Assembly: GCA_964528035.1 (NCBI GenBank)
Contig: CAZGQY010000123.1
Span: 1 to 12,596, forward strand
Source: CAZGQY01 sp964528035
GTDB taxonomy: Bacteria > Pseudomonadota > Gammaproteobacteria > Methylococcales > UBA1147
Direction of reading: 5' to 3'
DNA: 12,596 nucleotides
Shown here: positions 1-6,597 of the stretch, one piece after another
Layout of the letters: every line of letters begins with the position of its first letter
Position numbering within the stretch: the stretch's first letter is position 1
Made by a program: the position numbers and the translations under genes
The notes under the pieces: generated by a model
Database searches by the model: none
Seen by the model: only the letters and a program-made list of their open reading frames with translations
What the model was told of the DNA's origin: nothing

Positions 1-802
1 AGCCGGTGCCTTGTTTTACGCCGTCACCGTTGTGGTCGAAGAGGACACTGCCGTCTGCACTTAGGGTTTCGATGCCGTCGCCGTCAAGATCCAGGGTTAG
101 GGGGTCGTAGAGGCGCAGGGTGGTGGCTGAGGTGAAGAGGTTGTTGACGTCAATGTCTACAAAAAAATCAGCGAGTGCGGTTCGAGTATTTTCGATATGT
201 GTTCCTAGCAGCCTTTTTACCAACCAATCTGTACTCAAAGAGGTTCCAACCGCAAATAAAGCAATAAGACCAAAAGTAGTACTTGCTGGTAATGAAGCAA
301 CTGCTACACCGGCAGCAAATGCACTTGCCAATGCACCAATAGCTCCCGTACTATCGCCGTCCACAAGATTCTTCGTATAGCTATACACGTCGAATGCAAT
401 ACCGCCTGCTTCCGATAGAATTTTGCTGGTCGTGTGTTGGGCAAGTTTAATATCTGCGGCAGTAAATGGGGGAAATGTATGTGATAATTGAGTGTCTCTA
501 AAATGAGAGTAAAGTTGAGCATGATGTAACGATTGTTTAGAAAAATAACTAGCGGCCTCATTTGCTCCGTCGGCGAGTTCGCTAACTGCTCGGTTAGCAA
601 AATTTTCAGCCAGACTTTTTTGCAGAGACATTCTGGCGATCATTTCATCGATAATAAAACTTGCTTTATCTAAATCGGTAAGTGCCTGTGTCGCGAAATG
701 CGATTCGATGCGTGTTTGGGCTGCAACCATACCCGCCCCGATTGTCGCCCAATATTCTTCTATTAGTGATAGACCGCCAGTGCTCTTCGATTGTTCCGTC
801 AT
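1..802 (-). CDS. N-terminal part of a large calcium-binding RTX-like protein (truncated by window edge)
   Basis: This frame is open for 267 codons from ATG at 802-800 to the window edge without a stop, so only the N-terminus is present. An AGGA Shine-Dalgarno (811-814) supports the start. Residues 1-150 are mostly helical with no signal peptide. Residues about 150-198 are rich in Ala, Gly and hydrophobic residues and could form one or two membrane-inserting helices. Residues 232-267 carry DPLTLDLDGDGIETL followed by FDHNGDG, a DxDxDG-type calcium-binding signature. In large hemolysin-type and VCBS-like proteins of proteobacteria this signature often precedes long repeat regions. I infer an exported protein, possibly a toxin or adhesin; no catalytic domain is visible. 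The stop of the upstream membrane-protein gene lies 27 bases before this ATG, so the two are probably co-transcribed. The specific function is unknown. Confidence 0.82.
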   Translation of the reverse strand, partial: MTEQSKSTGGLSLIEEYWATIGAGMVAAQTRIESHFATQALTDLDKASFIIDEMIARMSLQKSLAENFANRAVSELADGANEAASYFSKQSLHHAQLYSHFRDTQLSHTFPPFTAADIKLAQHTTSKILSEAGGIAFDVYSYTKNLVDGDSTGAIGALASAFAAGVAVASLPASTTFGLIALFAVGTSLSTDWLVKRLLGTHIENTRTALADFFVDIDVNNLFTSATTLRLYDPLTLDLDGDGIETLSADGSVLFDHNGDGVKQGTG

Positions 803-829
803 ATCTTTTATCCTACGTTGTTAGGTGTC

Positions 830-1399
830 CTAATATTTGTTGTTGGTGGTTTCCAGAAAAATACCTGCGAGATTCATAATAGAGGCTAAAATGATTCCAG
901 AAAAAGCAGTCGCCCCAAGCACCATGCCAAACAAAGTATGCGCAAAAAGGCTTAAAAATTTTCCTTCAGCCTGTCCATAAAAGCCATAGAATAAAGCGAG
1001 TGAAGATCCCACGGCAAAGGTAGTAAATACTAGAAAAAAGCGTAAGCGACGTTGGCCATAGCGGATTGATTTCGCTTTTTGAAGCAAGAAAAATAACGGT
1101 ACCGGAAACCCAATATATAGATAAATCCAAACGGCTCGTGTGGCTTGAGGAAAATCTGTAAATGTGCTCATTCGATCGATGGCTGGAATAACTTCCGCCA
1201 GGGAAAGACAGATATCACAATCGGCCAGATCCAATATATTTTCATCAAAAATAATAGCAACTGCGTAGATTGATAAAGCCCATATCAACAATACTCGATC
1301 TATTAGTTTCCCTGTTTTCTTCGGAATTTCTTCACCGTACTGTTCCAGCTCGAGCCTTTTGGCATCCCATATCCGTCTATACATAAACTTTTCAAACAT
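830..1399 (-). CDS. Four-helix integral membrane protein of unknown function
   Basis: The gene encodes 189 residues. The ATG at 1399-1397 is preceded by AAAGGA about 10 bases upstream. A basic, amphipathic N-terminus (1-31) is followed by four hydrophobic segments at about 32-51, 87-107, 119-139 and 148-178. The loop after helix 1 is acidic and holds a CDIC cysteine pair (C61, C64), which could bind metal or form a disulfide. I recognise no family. The layout (helix 1, a loop of about 35 residues, helix 2 starting with a W-x-Y-L pattern, a basic loop, then helices 3 and 4) is shared with the protein encoded at 1877-2407, so the two may be distant paralogues. It sits directly upstream of the partial RTX-like gene, which suggests a partner role such as immunity or export. 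That role is inference only. Confidence 0.85.
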   Translation of the reverse strand: MFEKFMYRRIWDAKRLELEQYGEEIPKKTGKLIDRVLLIWALSIYAVAIIFDENILDLADCDICLSLAEVIPAIDRMSTFTDFPQATRAVWIYLYIGFPVPLFFLLQKAKSIRYGQRRLRFFLVFTTFAVGSSLALFYGFYGQAEGKFLSLFAHTLFGMVLGATAFSGIILASIMNLAGIFLETTNNKY

Positions 1400-1724
1400 A
1401 ATTAAATATTCCTTTAAATATCGATCGGCATTAGCGGTCTATTTATTGAGGAGGAAATACTATACGCCAGGTCAATTTCCCAATTTGTGAGGTGCATCGC
1501 AAAACTGCACTGATATTTACAAGTAATTAGAGATTGCGGCAAAAAACCCATTTTCTACTCGCAGTGAATATTAAATATAGATCTATCTCGTGCAACCAAC
1601 AAAAATAAGGATTGACTTGGTATCAAGTGATCTTTCTTGAAATCAGGAATTCTGTACATTAAGTCCGTTCAAAATAGTCAGTAGAAGAACTTGGCGAGTA
1701 ATAGATTGTGGGCAGTTCTCTTAA
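1400..1724. other. Intergenic region upstream of the membrane/RTX-like gene pair
   Basis: No convincing gene is visible here. The stretch is AT-rich and must contain the promoter for the minus-strand genes at 830-1399 and 1-802, but I see no -35/-10 pair I would defend. It has an ATAGATCTAT palindrome near 1577-1586 and a short GTGCA/TGCAC hairpin near 1492-1512. A strong SD-like GGAGG near 1448-1454 on the plus strand has no start codon after it. Confidence 0.5.
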
Positions 1725-1832
1725 TTATTGTTTTCCTGCTCTCACAATCCGCCCTACCGTTGATAAATGCACTCCGAAATGATCGGCGATTTCTCCGTAG
1801 CTGTAAGCGCCGGTTGCGAATGCGAAAACAAT
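1725..1832 (-). pseudogene. C-terminal relic of a Y1 (IS200-like / REP-associated) transposase
   Basis: The minus strand encodes about 35 residues ending at TAA (1727-1725), including SYGEIADHFGVHLSTVGRIV. This helix-turn-helix pattern, usually preceded by a Tyr/Thr-Gly motif as here, is typical of the extreme C-terminus of Y1-type transposases, including REP-associated (RAYT) ones that are often misannotated as addiction-module proteins. The frame meets an in-frame TAG at 1835-1833. The HUH and Tyr catalytic part is absent, so this is a dead fragment. A plus-strand frame of 61 codons covers the same bases (1691-1876), but its TTG start has no ribosome site and it is explained by the relic. 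The family is read from memory of its C-terminal motif. Confidence 0.65.
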
Positions 1833-1876
1833 CTAAGCATTTCTATTGGCTTACGAGAGATAATAGTACGGTTTAA

Positions 1877-2407
1877 TTAAGGGCTCATTCGACGAACTAA
1901 TTCTTTTGTGCCAATAAATACTCCGAATAGGCCCGAAACCATGCCCATCAGAAGGACTCCTAAAAATATTCCGAATGAAATATCCCAATAAGAACAACTG
2001 AGTAGAGCTTGTGTAGCCCGCGATGGATTTATCATTGCAGAATGATGTAGACCAATAACGAATAGGAAAATCCCGATTATAAAAAAAACCAATGAGGCTA
2101 CTACTACGAATACCATTTTCGAAGTGCTGGTTTTATCCAAACAATATTGTGCATAAGTCGGAGTTCTTCTTCTATGCTCAGTAAAATAAAGCCAGGCAAA
2201 AGGAGTAAATACAAGATAAACCCAGAACATCATGGATTTTGTTTGTATGTTTCTGCCCGCATCCTCCAGAAAACGAAACAATCCAATCCGCTCTTGTGTG
2301 ACACTCGAAACATCGATCCCCACGATGTCGCTCAAAATAATTCCAATCAGAATTGGCATTACAAAATAAAAACCCAATATCCTGTTGGGAGTTATTTCTT
2401 CTCTCAT
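1877..2407 (-). CDS. Four-helix integral membrane protein of unknown function
   Basis: The gene encodes 176 residues from ATG 2407-2405, with AAGGAG six bases upstream, a strong ribosome site. Hydrophobic segments lie at about 10-30, 58-77, 98-120 and 141-167. The loop between helices 1 and 2 (31-57) has mixed charge. The loop after helix 2 is basic and starts TEHRRR, suggesting it is cytoplasmic. Single cysteines occur at 89 and 138. There is no signal peptide and no recognisable catalytic or transport motif. The topology and the W-x-Y-L start of helix 2 match the protein at 830-1399, on the same strand 477 bases downstream with a transposase relic in between. The two may descend from a duplication and may serve the large RTX-like protein further downstream. 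I do not recognise the family. Confidence 0.82.
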   Translation of the reverse strand: MREEITPNRILGFYFVMPILIGIILSDIVGIDVSSVTQERIGLFRFLEDAGRNIQTKSMMFWVYLVFTPFAWLYFTEHRRRTPTYAQYCLDKTSTSKMVFVVVASLVFFIIGIFLFVIGLHHSAMINPSRATQALLSCSYWDISFGIFLGVLLMGMVSGLFGVFIGTKELVRRMSP

Positions 2408-2540
2408 TTCCTACTCCTTGTTTTTCATTTCTGTGTCTGAACGAGGCTAGAGACAATGACCAGTCAGGACTACTAAGAAAGATTTTCAACCAGCCACCTC
2501 AGTGAAAGATGATGTCCCGTAACAAAGCAACATCTTATGA

Positions 2541-2966
2541 CACTTCAAATGGTTAATCTGTGACCTCTGTCGCAAAACGAGTGCGTTTTGGGAGTGGTAC
2601 GAAGCCCCGGGTTGCAAACGGTTTTTATTAACTATAGTCGAAGGGGGGCTAACACAACGCCTGGCAACCAATCAAGACGAAGCTTCACGGAGAAAATCCC
2701 CCCACTGGCGCACCGAAACCGTCGGGCGAGGGACGAACCAACGAGAAGAGAAATTCCGACCTCCGATATGGAAAAAAAAGTTCGCTACCAAAGAGCGGGG
2801 GAATCCCCGGGGGCGGATCGGTCAGATTATATCAACCCAGAACGCATACGGTCTTACTGACTCGCTCCATGCCTGGATGAGTGGTTATATGGTGGACAAC
2901 GACATGGTGATCTGGGTAAAGAAATGGAAAGACGGTGATGAGGTTTGGTTTAAAGCCCTTAAATAA
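2541..2966 (+). pseudogene. Orphan open frame of 141 codons without a normal start; probable gene remnant
   Basis: The frame is open from just after TGA 2538-2540 to TAA 2964-2966, but its first in-frame ATG falls about 40 codons before the end and no GTG or TTG precedes it. The C-terminal part reads as a genuine protein (AYGLTDSLHAWMSGYMVDND, then WVKKWKDGDEVWFKAL). The N-terminal part contains CDLC and a Trp/Tyr-rich patch (FWEWYEAPGC). The middle is highly charged and arises from homopolymer runs (GGGGGG, CCCCCC, eight A, GGGGG). A different frame starting at ATG 2509 or 2512 gives MMSRNKATSYDTSNG and then stops at the TAA at 2554-2556, so a single-base frameshift could join a start to this frame. 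I do not recognise the family. It may be a decayed gene, a frameshifted gene or chance coding. Confidence 0.4.
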
Positions 2967-2985
2967 CTGCCTCATATTAGTAAAT

Positions 2986-2997
2986 AGGCCTGACTCC
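2986..2997 (+). repeat. Left copy of a 12-base inverted pair around the lipoprotein gene
   Basis: AGGCCTGACTCC here matches the reverse complement of 4765-4776 (AGACCTGACCCC) at 10 of 12 positions, with AT preceding it in both. Similar GGGTCAGG(C/T)CT strings are, in my recollection, common near REP-associated transposases in gammaproteobacteria. The pair may therefore be ends of an old mobile element or two dispersed repeats. A direct repeat of CTTTATTACT follows at about 2997-3017. Confidence 0.35.
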
Positions 2998-3125
2998 TTT
3001 ATTACTTCTTTATTACTTTACACAACCTCAAAAGAGAGAAACTACAATCTGCGGGGGGTTATTTAAATTTACATTGAATGGGCAAACCCAATTTGCTTGG
3101 GGCTGCCACTTATCATTGGTATTTT

Positions 3126-4724
3126 TTATTGCGATGGACAGGCGTTACAGCCACAAACCGACATCTGGCTTGAAATGCTTGTCCAATGATTGTTCCAACC
3201 CATCGCACTTTCGCAGACAGAAGGGCATACCTGCTGAGCTTGTTCGTTGCTGTAGATTGGACCCGCTTTGACATTACAGCGATTGATTAACCCAGGTGCT
3301 TTGCCTGATGATGCGGTCAGTAAGTGCGAGGCCGCCGCGGTGTTATCATTGCTGGCACCCGCATGGCAGGTGAAGCAGCCGTTAGTAAAGTCAGCGCCTG
3401 CCTGAGTGTAAGACTCAAGCGTCGAATTCGCCAGATAAGTTGAACCCACGATCTCGGTATCAAATTTCTGCGACGGTTTTGTAATCTTAGTCATATCCGT
3501 CCATTCCGCGCCCCCCAAAAAATAGTGTTTAAACACAGCCATCGGATTCGTCGCAGGCAGGTTTGTGACGATCCCTGAAGGCCCTACTAATAACGTGTTC
3601 AGGAATTGAATATTCGGCACATTAGAGGCATTTTTGGGTGTCGGCATATCTCCATAATACGCGTCAAGACAAATATTCGAGGATCCTTGTCCGACGGCAC
3701 CATTGATCATTACGTTACCCTTGCTATCGTAGACTGGCTTGGACGCGTTCGCGTTAAAATCACATTGTGATTTACACAGCGAGGTCAGATCAGCACCGTT
3801 TTTAAAGTTTTCTGCGATACAGACATTACAGCTGTTGCTTGCAAATGACCAGCCTGTAGCAGGTTGAGCACGAGTAAATCCCTGTTCAGGGGTTATAACC
3901 GTACAATCAGGTGCATTGTCGACATGCTCAAAGGTTGCCCAGATGAACTCCGGGTGAGCGCCTGTATTGACGACTATATGGAAACCAACCATACCGAGAT
4001 CTTTGCGCCCAATGCCTTCAATATCAGCCTGAATAACATAGTATCGGGATATATCATCATTCGGCTCCATGATCCTCCAGGATGATTTCAGTTCTACGAC
4101 TTGATTGACTCCAGTAGGGAAGTTCGCGTTAACCCCAGCAGCATTGGGAAAGTTTCCGCTGTTAAAAACACCGCATTCATTTTTCGTAAAACTACGGTTA
4201 TAGAACACAATATTGGTATTTTTGTCATACAGGGCATCCCCGAAACCAGCTTGACCGGGTATATCTGGCATGGTCATAACCTTTAGTACGGAAGCCGTTA
4301 ATCCATGCGTCCTTCCCACACCGTTCAAGCCCGCTTCCACACTTGCACAGGTATCCAGATCCACTACAGGATAGAGCGAGCGATCTTCAAAATTCCGCAA
4401 ATTACTCACTGCCTGACTTGGACTCATAAGATAAAGAAACCACTGCCACGAGAAGATGTGAAAATCGCAGTTCTGTGAGGTTCCTGCCTGTTTATTGGCA
4501 GGAGTCACTGGCTTACCTTTTACCGGTACCGCTCCCAGTTGAGTAACAGGATCAGGCATAAGCCAGGAATTCATCGTATAGTCACTGACGTGGCATTCCA
4601 CTGGGGCCACTTGAACAGCTGCGCTCAGCACGTCCAATTCGTCGCCCTTCGGGTCAATCGGTTTTTCAACTCCACAACCAGATAAGAAAAATAAACAGGC
4701 AAGTAACTGCAATAAATTCTTCAT
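3126..4724 (-). CDS. Secreted lipoprotein with a CxxCH heme motif and C-terminal mannan-binding-like domain
   Basis: The protein has 532 residues from ATG 4724-4722, with GGAG 5-6 bases upstream. A lipobox (LSGC, Cys17) after a short hydrophobic signal marks it as a lipoprotein. The +2 residue is Gly, so outer-membrane sorting is likely. The central region holds a GFHIVVNTGAHPEFIWATFEHVDN block (244-270, not quoted in full as a motif), of a kind I associate with large mono-heme cytochrome-like proteins. One CxxCH (CFTCH, 450-454) should bind heme c covalently. Residues about 486-526 (AGPIYSNEQAQQVC, then CESAMGWNNHW and MSVCGC) resemble the MVL-type mannan-binding lectin domain. At least ten other cysteines suggest disulfides in the periplasm or on the surface. 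The gene stands alone. A redox or carbohydrate-binding surface role is inferred; the substrate is unknown. Confidence 0.85.
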   Translation of the reverse strand: MKNLLQLLACLFFLSGCGVEKPIDPKGDELDVLSAAVQVAPVECHVSDYTMNSWLMPDPVTQLGAVPVKGKPVTPANKQAGTSQNCDFHIFSWQWFLYLMSPSQAVSNLRNFEDRSLYPVVDLDTCASVEAGLNGVGRTHGLTASVLKVMTMPDIPGQAGFGDALYDKNTNIVFYNRSFTKNECGVFNSGNFPNAAGVNANFPTGVNQVVELKSSWRIMEPNDDISRYYVIQADIEGIGRKDLGMVGFHIVVNTGAHPEFIWATFEHVDNAPDCTVITPEQGFTRAQPATGWSFASNSCNVCIAENFKNGADLTSLCKSQCDFNANASKPVYDSKGNVMINGAVGQGSSNICLDAYYGDMPTPKNASNVPNIQFLNTLLVGPSGIVTNLPATNPMAVFKHYFLGGAEWTDMTKITKPSQKFDTEIVGSTYLANSTLESYTQAGADFTNGCFTCHAGASNDNTAAASHLLTASSGKAPGLINRCNVKAGPIYSNEQAQQVCPSVCESAMGWNNHWTSISSQMSVCGCNACPSQ

Positions 4725-4943
4725 ATTTTCTCCATATCTCTTTTGTGAATCTATATCAAAACACGGGGTCAGGTCTATCTTTTATAGCATCTCAACTACC
4801 TAGCCTTCATTCGCAACGCTCAACCCATAGTCGAAAAGCCCACGCCAATACAACACCAAACTTCGAATTTGTATATTCTACTGTACAATGCAGAGGATTC
4901 ATTCACACATCGATTTCGCAAAGCAATGCTAATATACCATCCG
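4725..4943. other. Upstream region of the lipoprotein gene, no gene seen
   Basis: This stretch leads from the lipoprotein ATG to the hairpin element and belongs to a 521-base gap that ends at the efflux operon. It must contain the lipoprotein promoter. A plus-strand frame across it lacks a ribosome site and has no protein-like composition. The right copy of the short inverted pair lies at 4765-4776. Confidence 0.5.
4765..4776 (-). repeat. Right copy of the 12-base inverted pair around the lipoprotein gene
   Basis: GGGGTCAGGTCT on the plus strand is the inverted partner of 2986-2997 (10 of 12 bases). It lies about 40 bases upstream of the lipoprotein start codon, so it could also overlap that gene's promoter. 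Confidence 0.35.
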
Positions 4944-5083
4944 CGTTCAAGAATACCCACTTATGGCACGCATCTTTTCGCGAAGGGCGTTGTTGTAGGG
5001 CCTTGAAAGAGATGACTTTTCTTACGATTCTACGCCTAGCCCTTCACGAAAATCCAGGCACTCAAAACGGGCATTCTTGAACG
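4944..5083. repeat. 140-base REPIN/MITE-like element with imperfect 45-base inverted arms
   Basis: The arms 4944-4988 and 5039-5083 pair without any gap. The outer 15 bases match at 14 positions (CGTTCAAGAATACCC against CGTTCAAGAATGCCC), and the inner 14 match at 13 (TTTTCGCGAAGGGC against TTTTCGTGAAGGGC). The 16 bases between these blocks match poorly (4 of 16), and the loop is 50 bases. Two conserved blocks in opposite orientation with a variable middle fit a REPIN (two REP sequences in inverted array) or a small MITE. No target-site duplication is visible. The element lies between divergent genes, 160 bases upstream of the efflux operon, and could affect transcription there. Confidence 0.7.
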
Positions 5084-5150
5084 TGAAAGGTATAGAACTC
5101 ATCTCCAGTCAGAAATAATCAAATATGCGCACAATTTTTTTGAAAATCCT

Positions 5151-5233
5151 GCCGATTCTGTTGACGCAGGCCAACCCGCCTTTCCACCGATCAGCACGAG
5201 CCGAGGACTGATGGGGCGAGAACATGAATCGGC
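5151..5233 (+). promoter_or_regulatory. Candidate structured leader upstream of the efflux operon
   Basis: GCCGATTC (5151-5158) pairs exactly with GAATCGGC (5226-5233). Nested inside it, ATCAG and CTGAT around 5191-5213 form a second stem. The outer stem is followed by CTTGATTTTT, a weak U-rich tract, so an attenuator-like fold is conceivable. The right arm overlaps a tiny frame, ATG AAT CGG CCT TGA (5224-5238), which has a GGGG ribosome-like site 7 bases upstream and ends 7 bases before the fusion-protein ATG. That ATG has no clear ribosome site of its own, so translational coupling is possible. All of this is inferred from sequence pairing only. Confidence 0.3.
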
Positions 5234-5245
5234 CTTGATTTTTGC

Positions 5246-6523
5246 ATGACCTGGAATAAAAAACAAATCTTACCAATCGCTATTCTTAGCATTGGAATAC
5301 TGATCTTCACTGCCCTTAAACTGACAAAACCCATTCAGCTACCGGTCGCACCGCAGGAACGCATCTGGTATGTGGATACGCTGAAAATTAGTCCAAAACA
5401 GCTATCCCCCACACAAAAACTTTACGGCCGAACCGAAACGCCCGACCTGATAAAAGCAACCGCACCCAGAGACAGTAGAGTCGAAAATATTTTTGTCCGT
5501 GAAGGCAGCTCGGTCACCCGCGACCAGTTGATTCTTCAATTGGACGCCAGAGACTTCCAACCCGTTGTGATTCAAAAACAAGCCCAGGTTTCCGAGCTTG
5601 AAGCAATGATCACCAGCGAAAAACTTCACCACAACAACAACAAACAGGCGCTTAAACACCAGACCGCACTATTGGACATTAGCAAAGCAGGTGTCGAACG
5701 TGCAAAAAAAATGAAGGCAAAAAATCTTGGCTCGGATGCAGCGCTGGATCAGGCAAAGCTGGAAATGGAAAAACAAACTCTGTCTGTAAATGAGCGCAGT
5801 CTTTCTCTAAACGATCATCCCGCCCGATTACAACAACTACAGGCACGATTAACACATGCACAAGCCGACCTGGATCTGGCTAAACTGGATCTCGAACGTA
5901 GCCAGGTACATTCTCCGTTCAACGGATATGTATCGACCGTCGAAGTCGCCACCGGTGATTATGTCAAAGCTAACCAACACCTGATTTCCTTGTATCCTAC
6001 CAACACTCTGGAGGTGCGCACATTGATACCGGCACCCTTGCAAAACGAACTGCAAAATGCCTTATCCAATGGAACCCCACTGAACGCACGTGCTGAATTC
6101 GCAGGACGACAGATTGCTCTTAAGCTCAACCGACTGTCTGGAGCAGCCAGCACAAAGGGCATTGACGGCCTGTTCACACTAACCAAAGGCACTGATGCAC
6201 TCCGGGTTGGAAGCAGCCTCAGTCTGTACCTGTTGCGACCACCTCACAAAAACTCAATCATTCTCCCCTACTCCGCCTTATATGGGCATAACAAAATTTA
6301 CAAACTCATTGAACAGCGGATGCAGAGTGTCCACGTGACCCACCTGGGTAATTTTTCCGACTCCCGGCACCTCAATCACTTGTTGGTCACCAGTCCTGAG
6401 CTAAAATCAGGTGATTCAATCATTGTCACTCACCTGCCCAATGCAATCGATGGACTTAGGGTACAATCCAAACAGCCACCAGCAATCAATAGCGCATCAT
6501 CAGGCAACAATTACACACAATAG
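5246..6523 (+). CDS. RND efflux periplasmic adaptor (membrane fusion protein, HlyD/AcrA type)
   Basis: The 425-residue protein links the inner-membrane RND permease to an outer-membrane channel in a tripartite efflux pump. An N-terminal membrane anchor spans about residues 9-26, with no lipobox. The first half of the lipoyl domain is at 68-105 (VREGSSVTRDQLILQLD), followed by a long alpha-helical hairpin at about 108-218. The second lipoyl half is at 219-250 (VHSPFNGYVSTVEVATGDYV), followed by beta-barrel and membrane-proximal domains to about 405. This order is standard for the family. ATG 5246 is the only in-frame start after a TGA at 5225-5227, and its ribosome site is poor. The permease gene follows 74 bases downstream, so the two form an operon. 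The pump substrate cannot be read from sequence, and no channel or regulator gene is in view. Confidence 0.93.
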   Translation: MTWNKKQILPIAILSIGILIFTALKLTKPIQLPVAPQERIWYVDTLKISPKQLSPTQKLYGRTETPDLIKATAPRDSRVENIFVREGSSVTRDQLILQLDARDFQPVVIQKQAQVSELEAMITSEKLHHNNNKQALKHQTALLDISKAGVERAKKMKAKNLGSDAALDQAKLEMEKQTLSVNERSLSLNDHPARLQQLQARLTHAQADLDLAKLDLERSQVHSPFNGYVSTVEVATGDYVKANQHLISLYPTNTLEVRTLIPAPLQNELQNALSNGTPLNARAEFAGRQIALKLNRLSGAASTKGIDGLFTLTKGTDALRVGSSLSLYLLRPPHKNSIILPYSALYGHNKIYKLIEQRMQSVHVTHLGNFSDSRHLNHLLVTSPELKSGDSIIVTHLPNAIDGLRVQSKQPPAINSASSGNNYTQ

Positions 6524-6597
6524 CTTTGGAAACTGTTCAACACATTTATTCCAGGATACTGTCCGAAAGAATCATTTTGAGTTTCTTCTATTAAAAC

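Noticed and set aside
304..600. Frames of 60-110 codons inside or opposite the annotated genes (this one and many others)
   Set aside because: They are antisense or out-of-frame shadows of better supported genes and lack ribosome sites.
1691..1876. Plus-strand frame of 61 codons with a TTG start
   Set aside because: It has no ribosome site, and the opposite strand of the same bases encodes a recognisable transposase C-terminus.
2560..2830. Group II intron or retron RNA
   Set aside because: No reverse transcriptase is present, and no domain V-like hairpin or intron boundary could be identified.
4745..5080. Plus-strand frame of 111 codons crossing the hairpin element
   Set aside because: It runs through inverted-repeat DNA, has no ribosome site and has a random-looking composition.
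4944..5083. Integron attC site
   Set aside because: The ends are CGTTCAAG and CTTGAACG, which do not fit the RYYYAAC and GTTRRRY core sites, and no integrase or cassette array is present.
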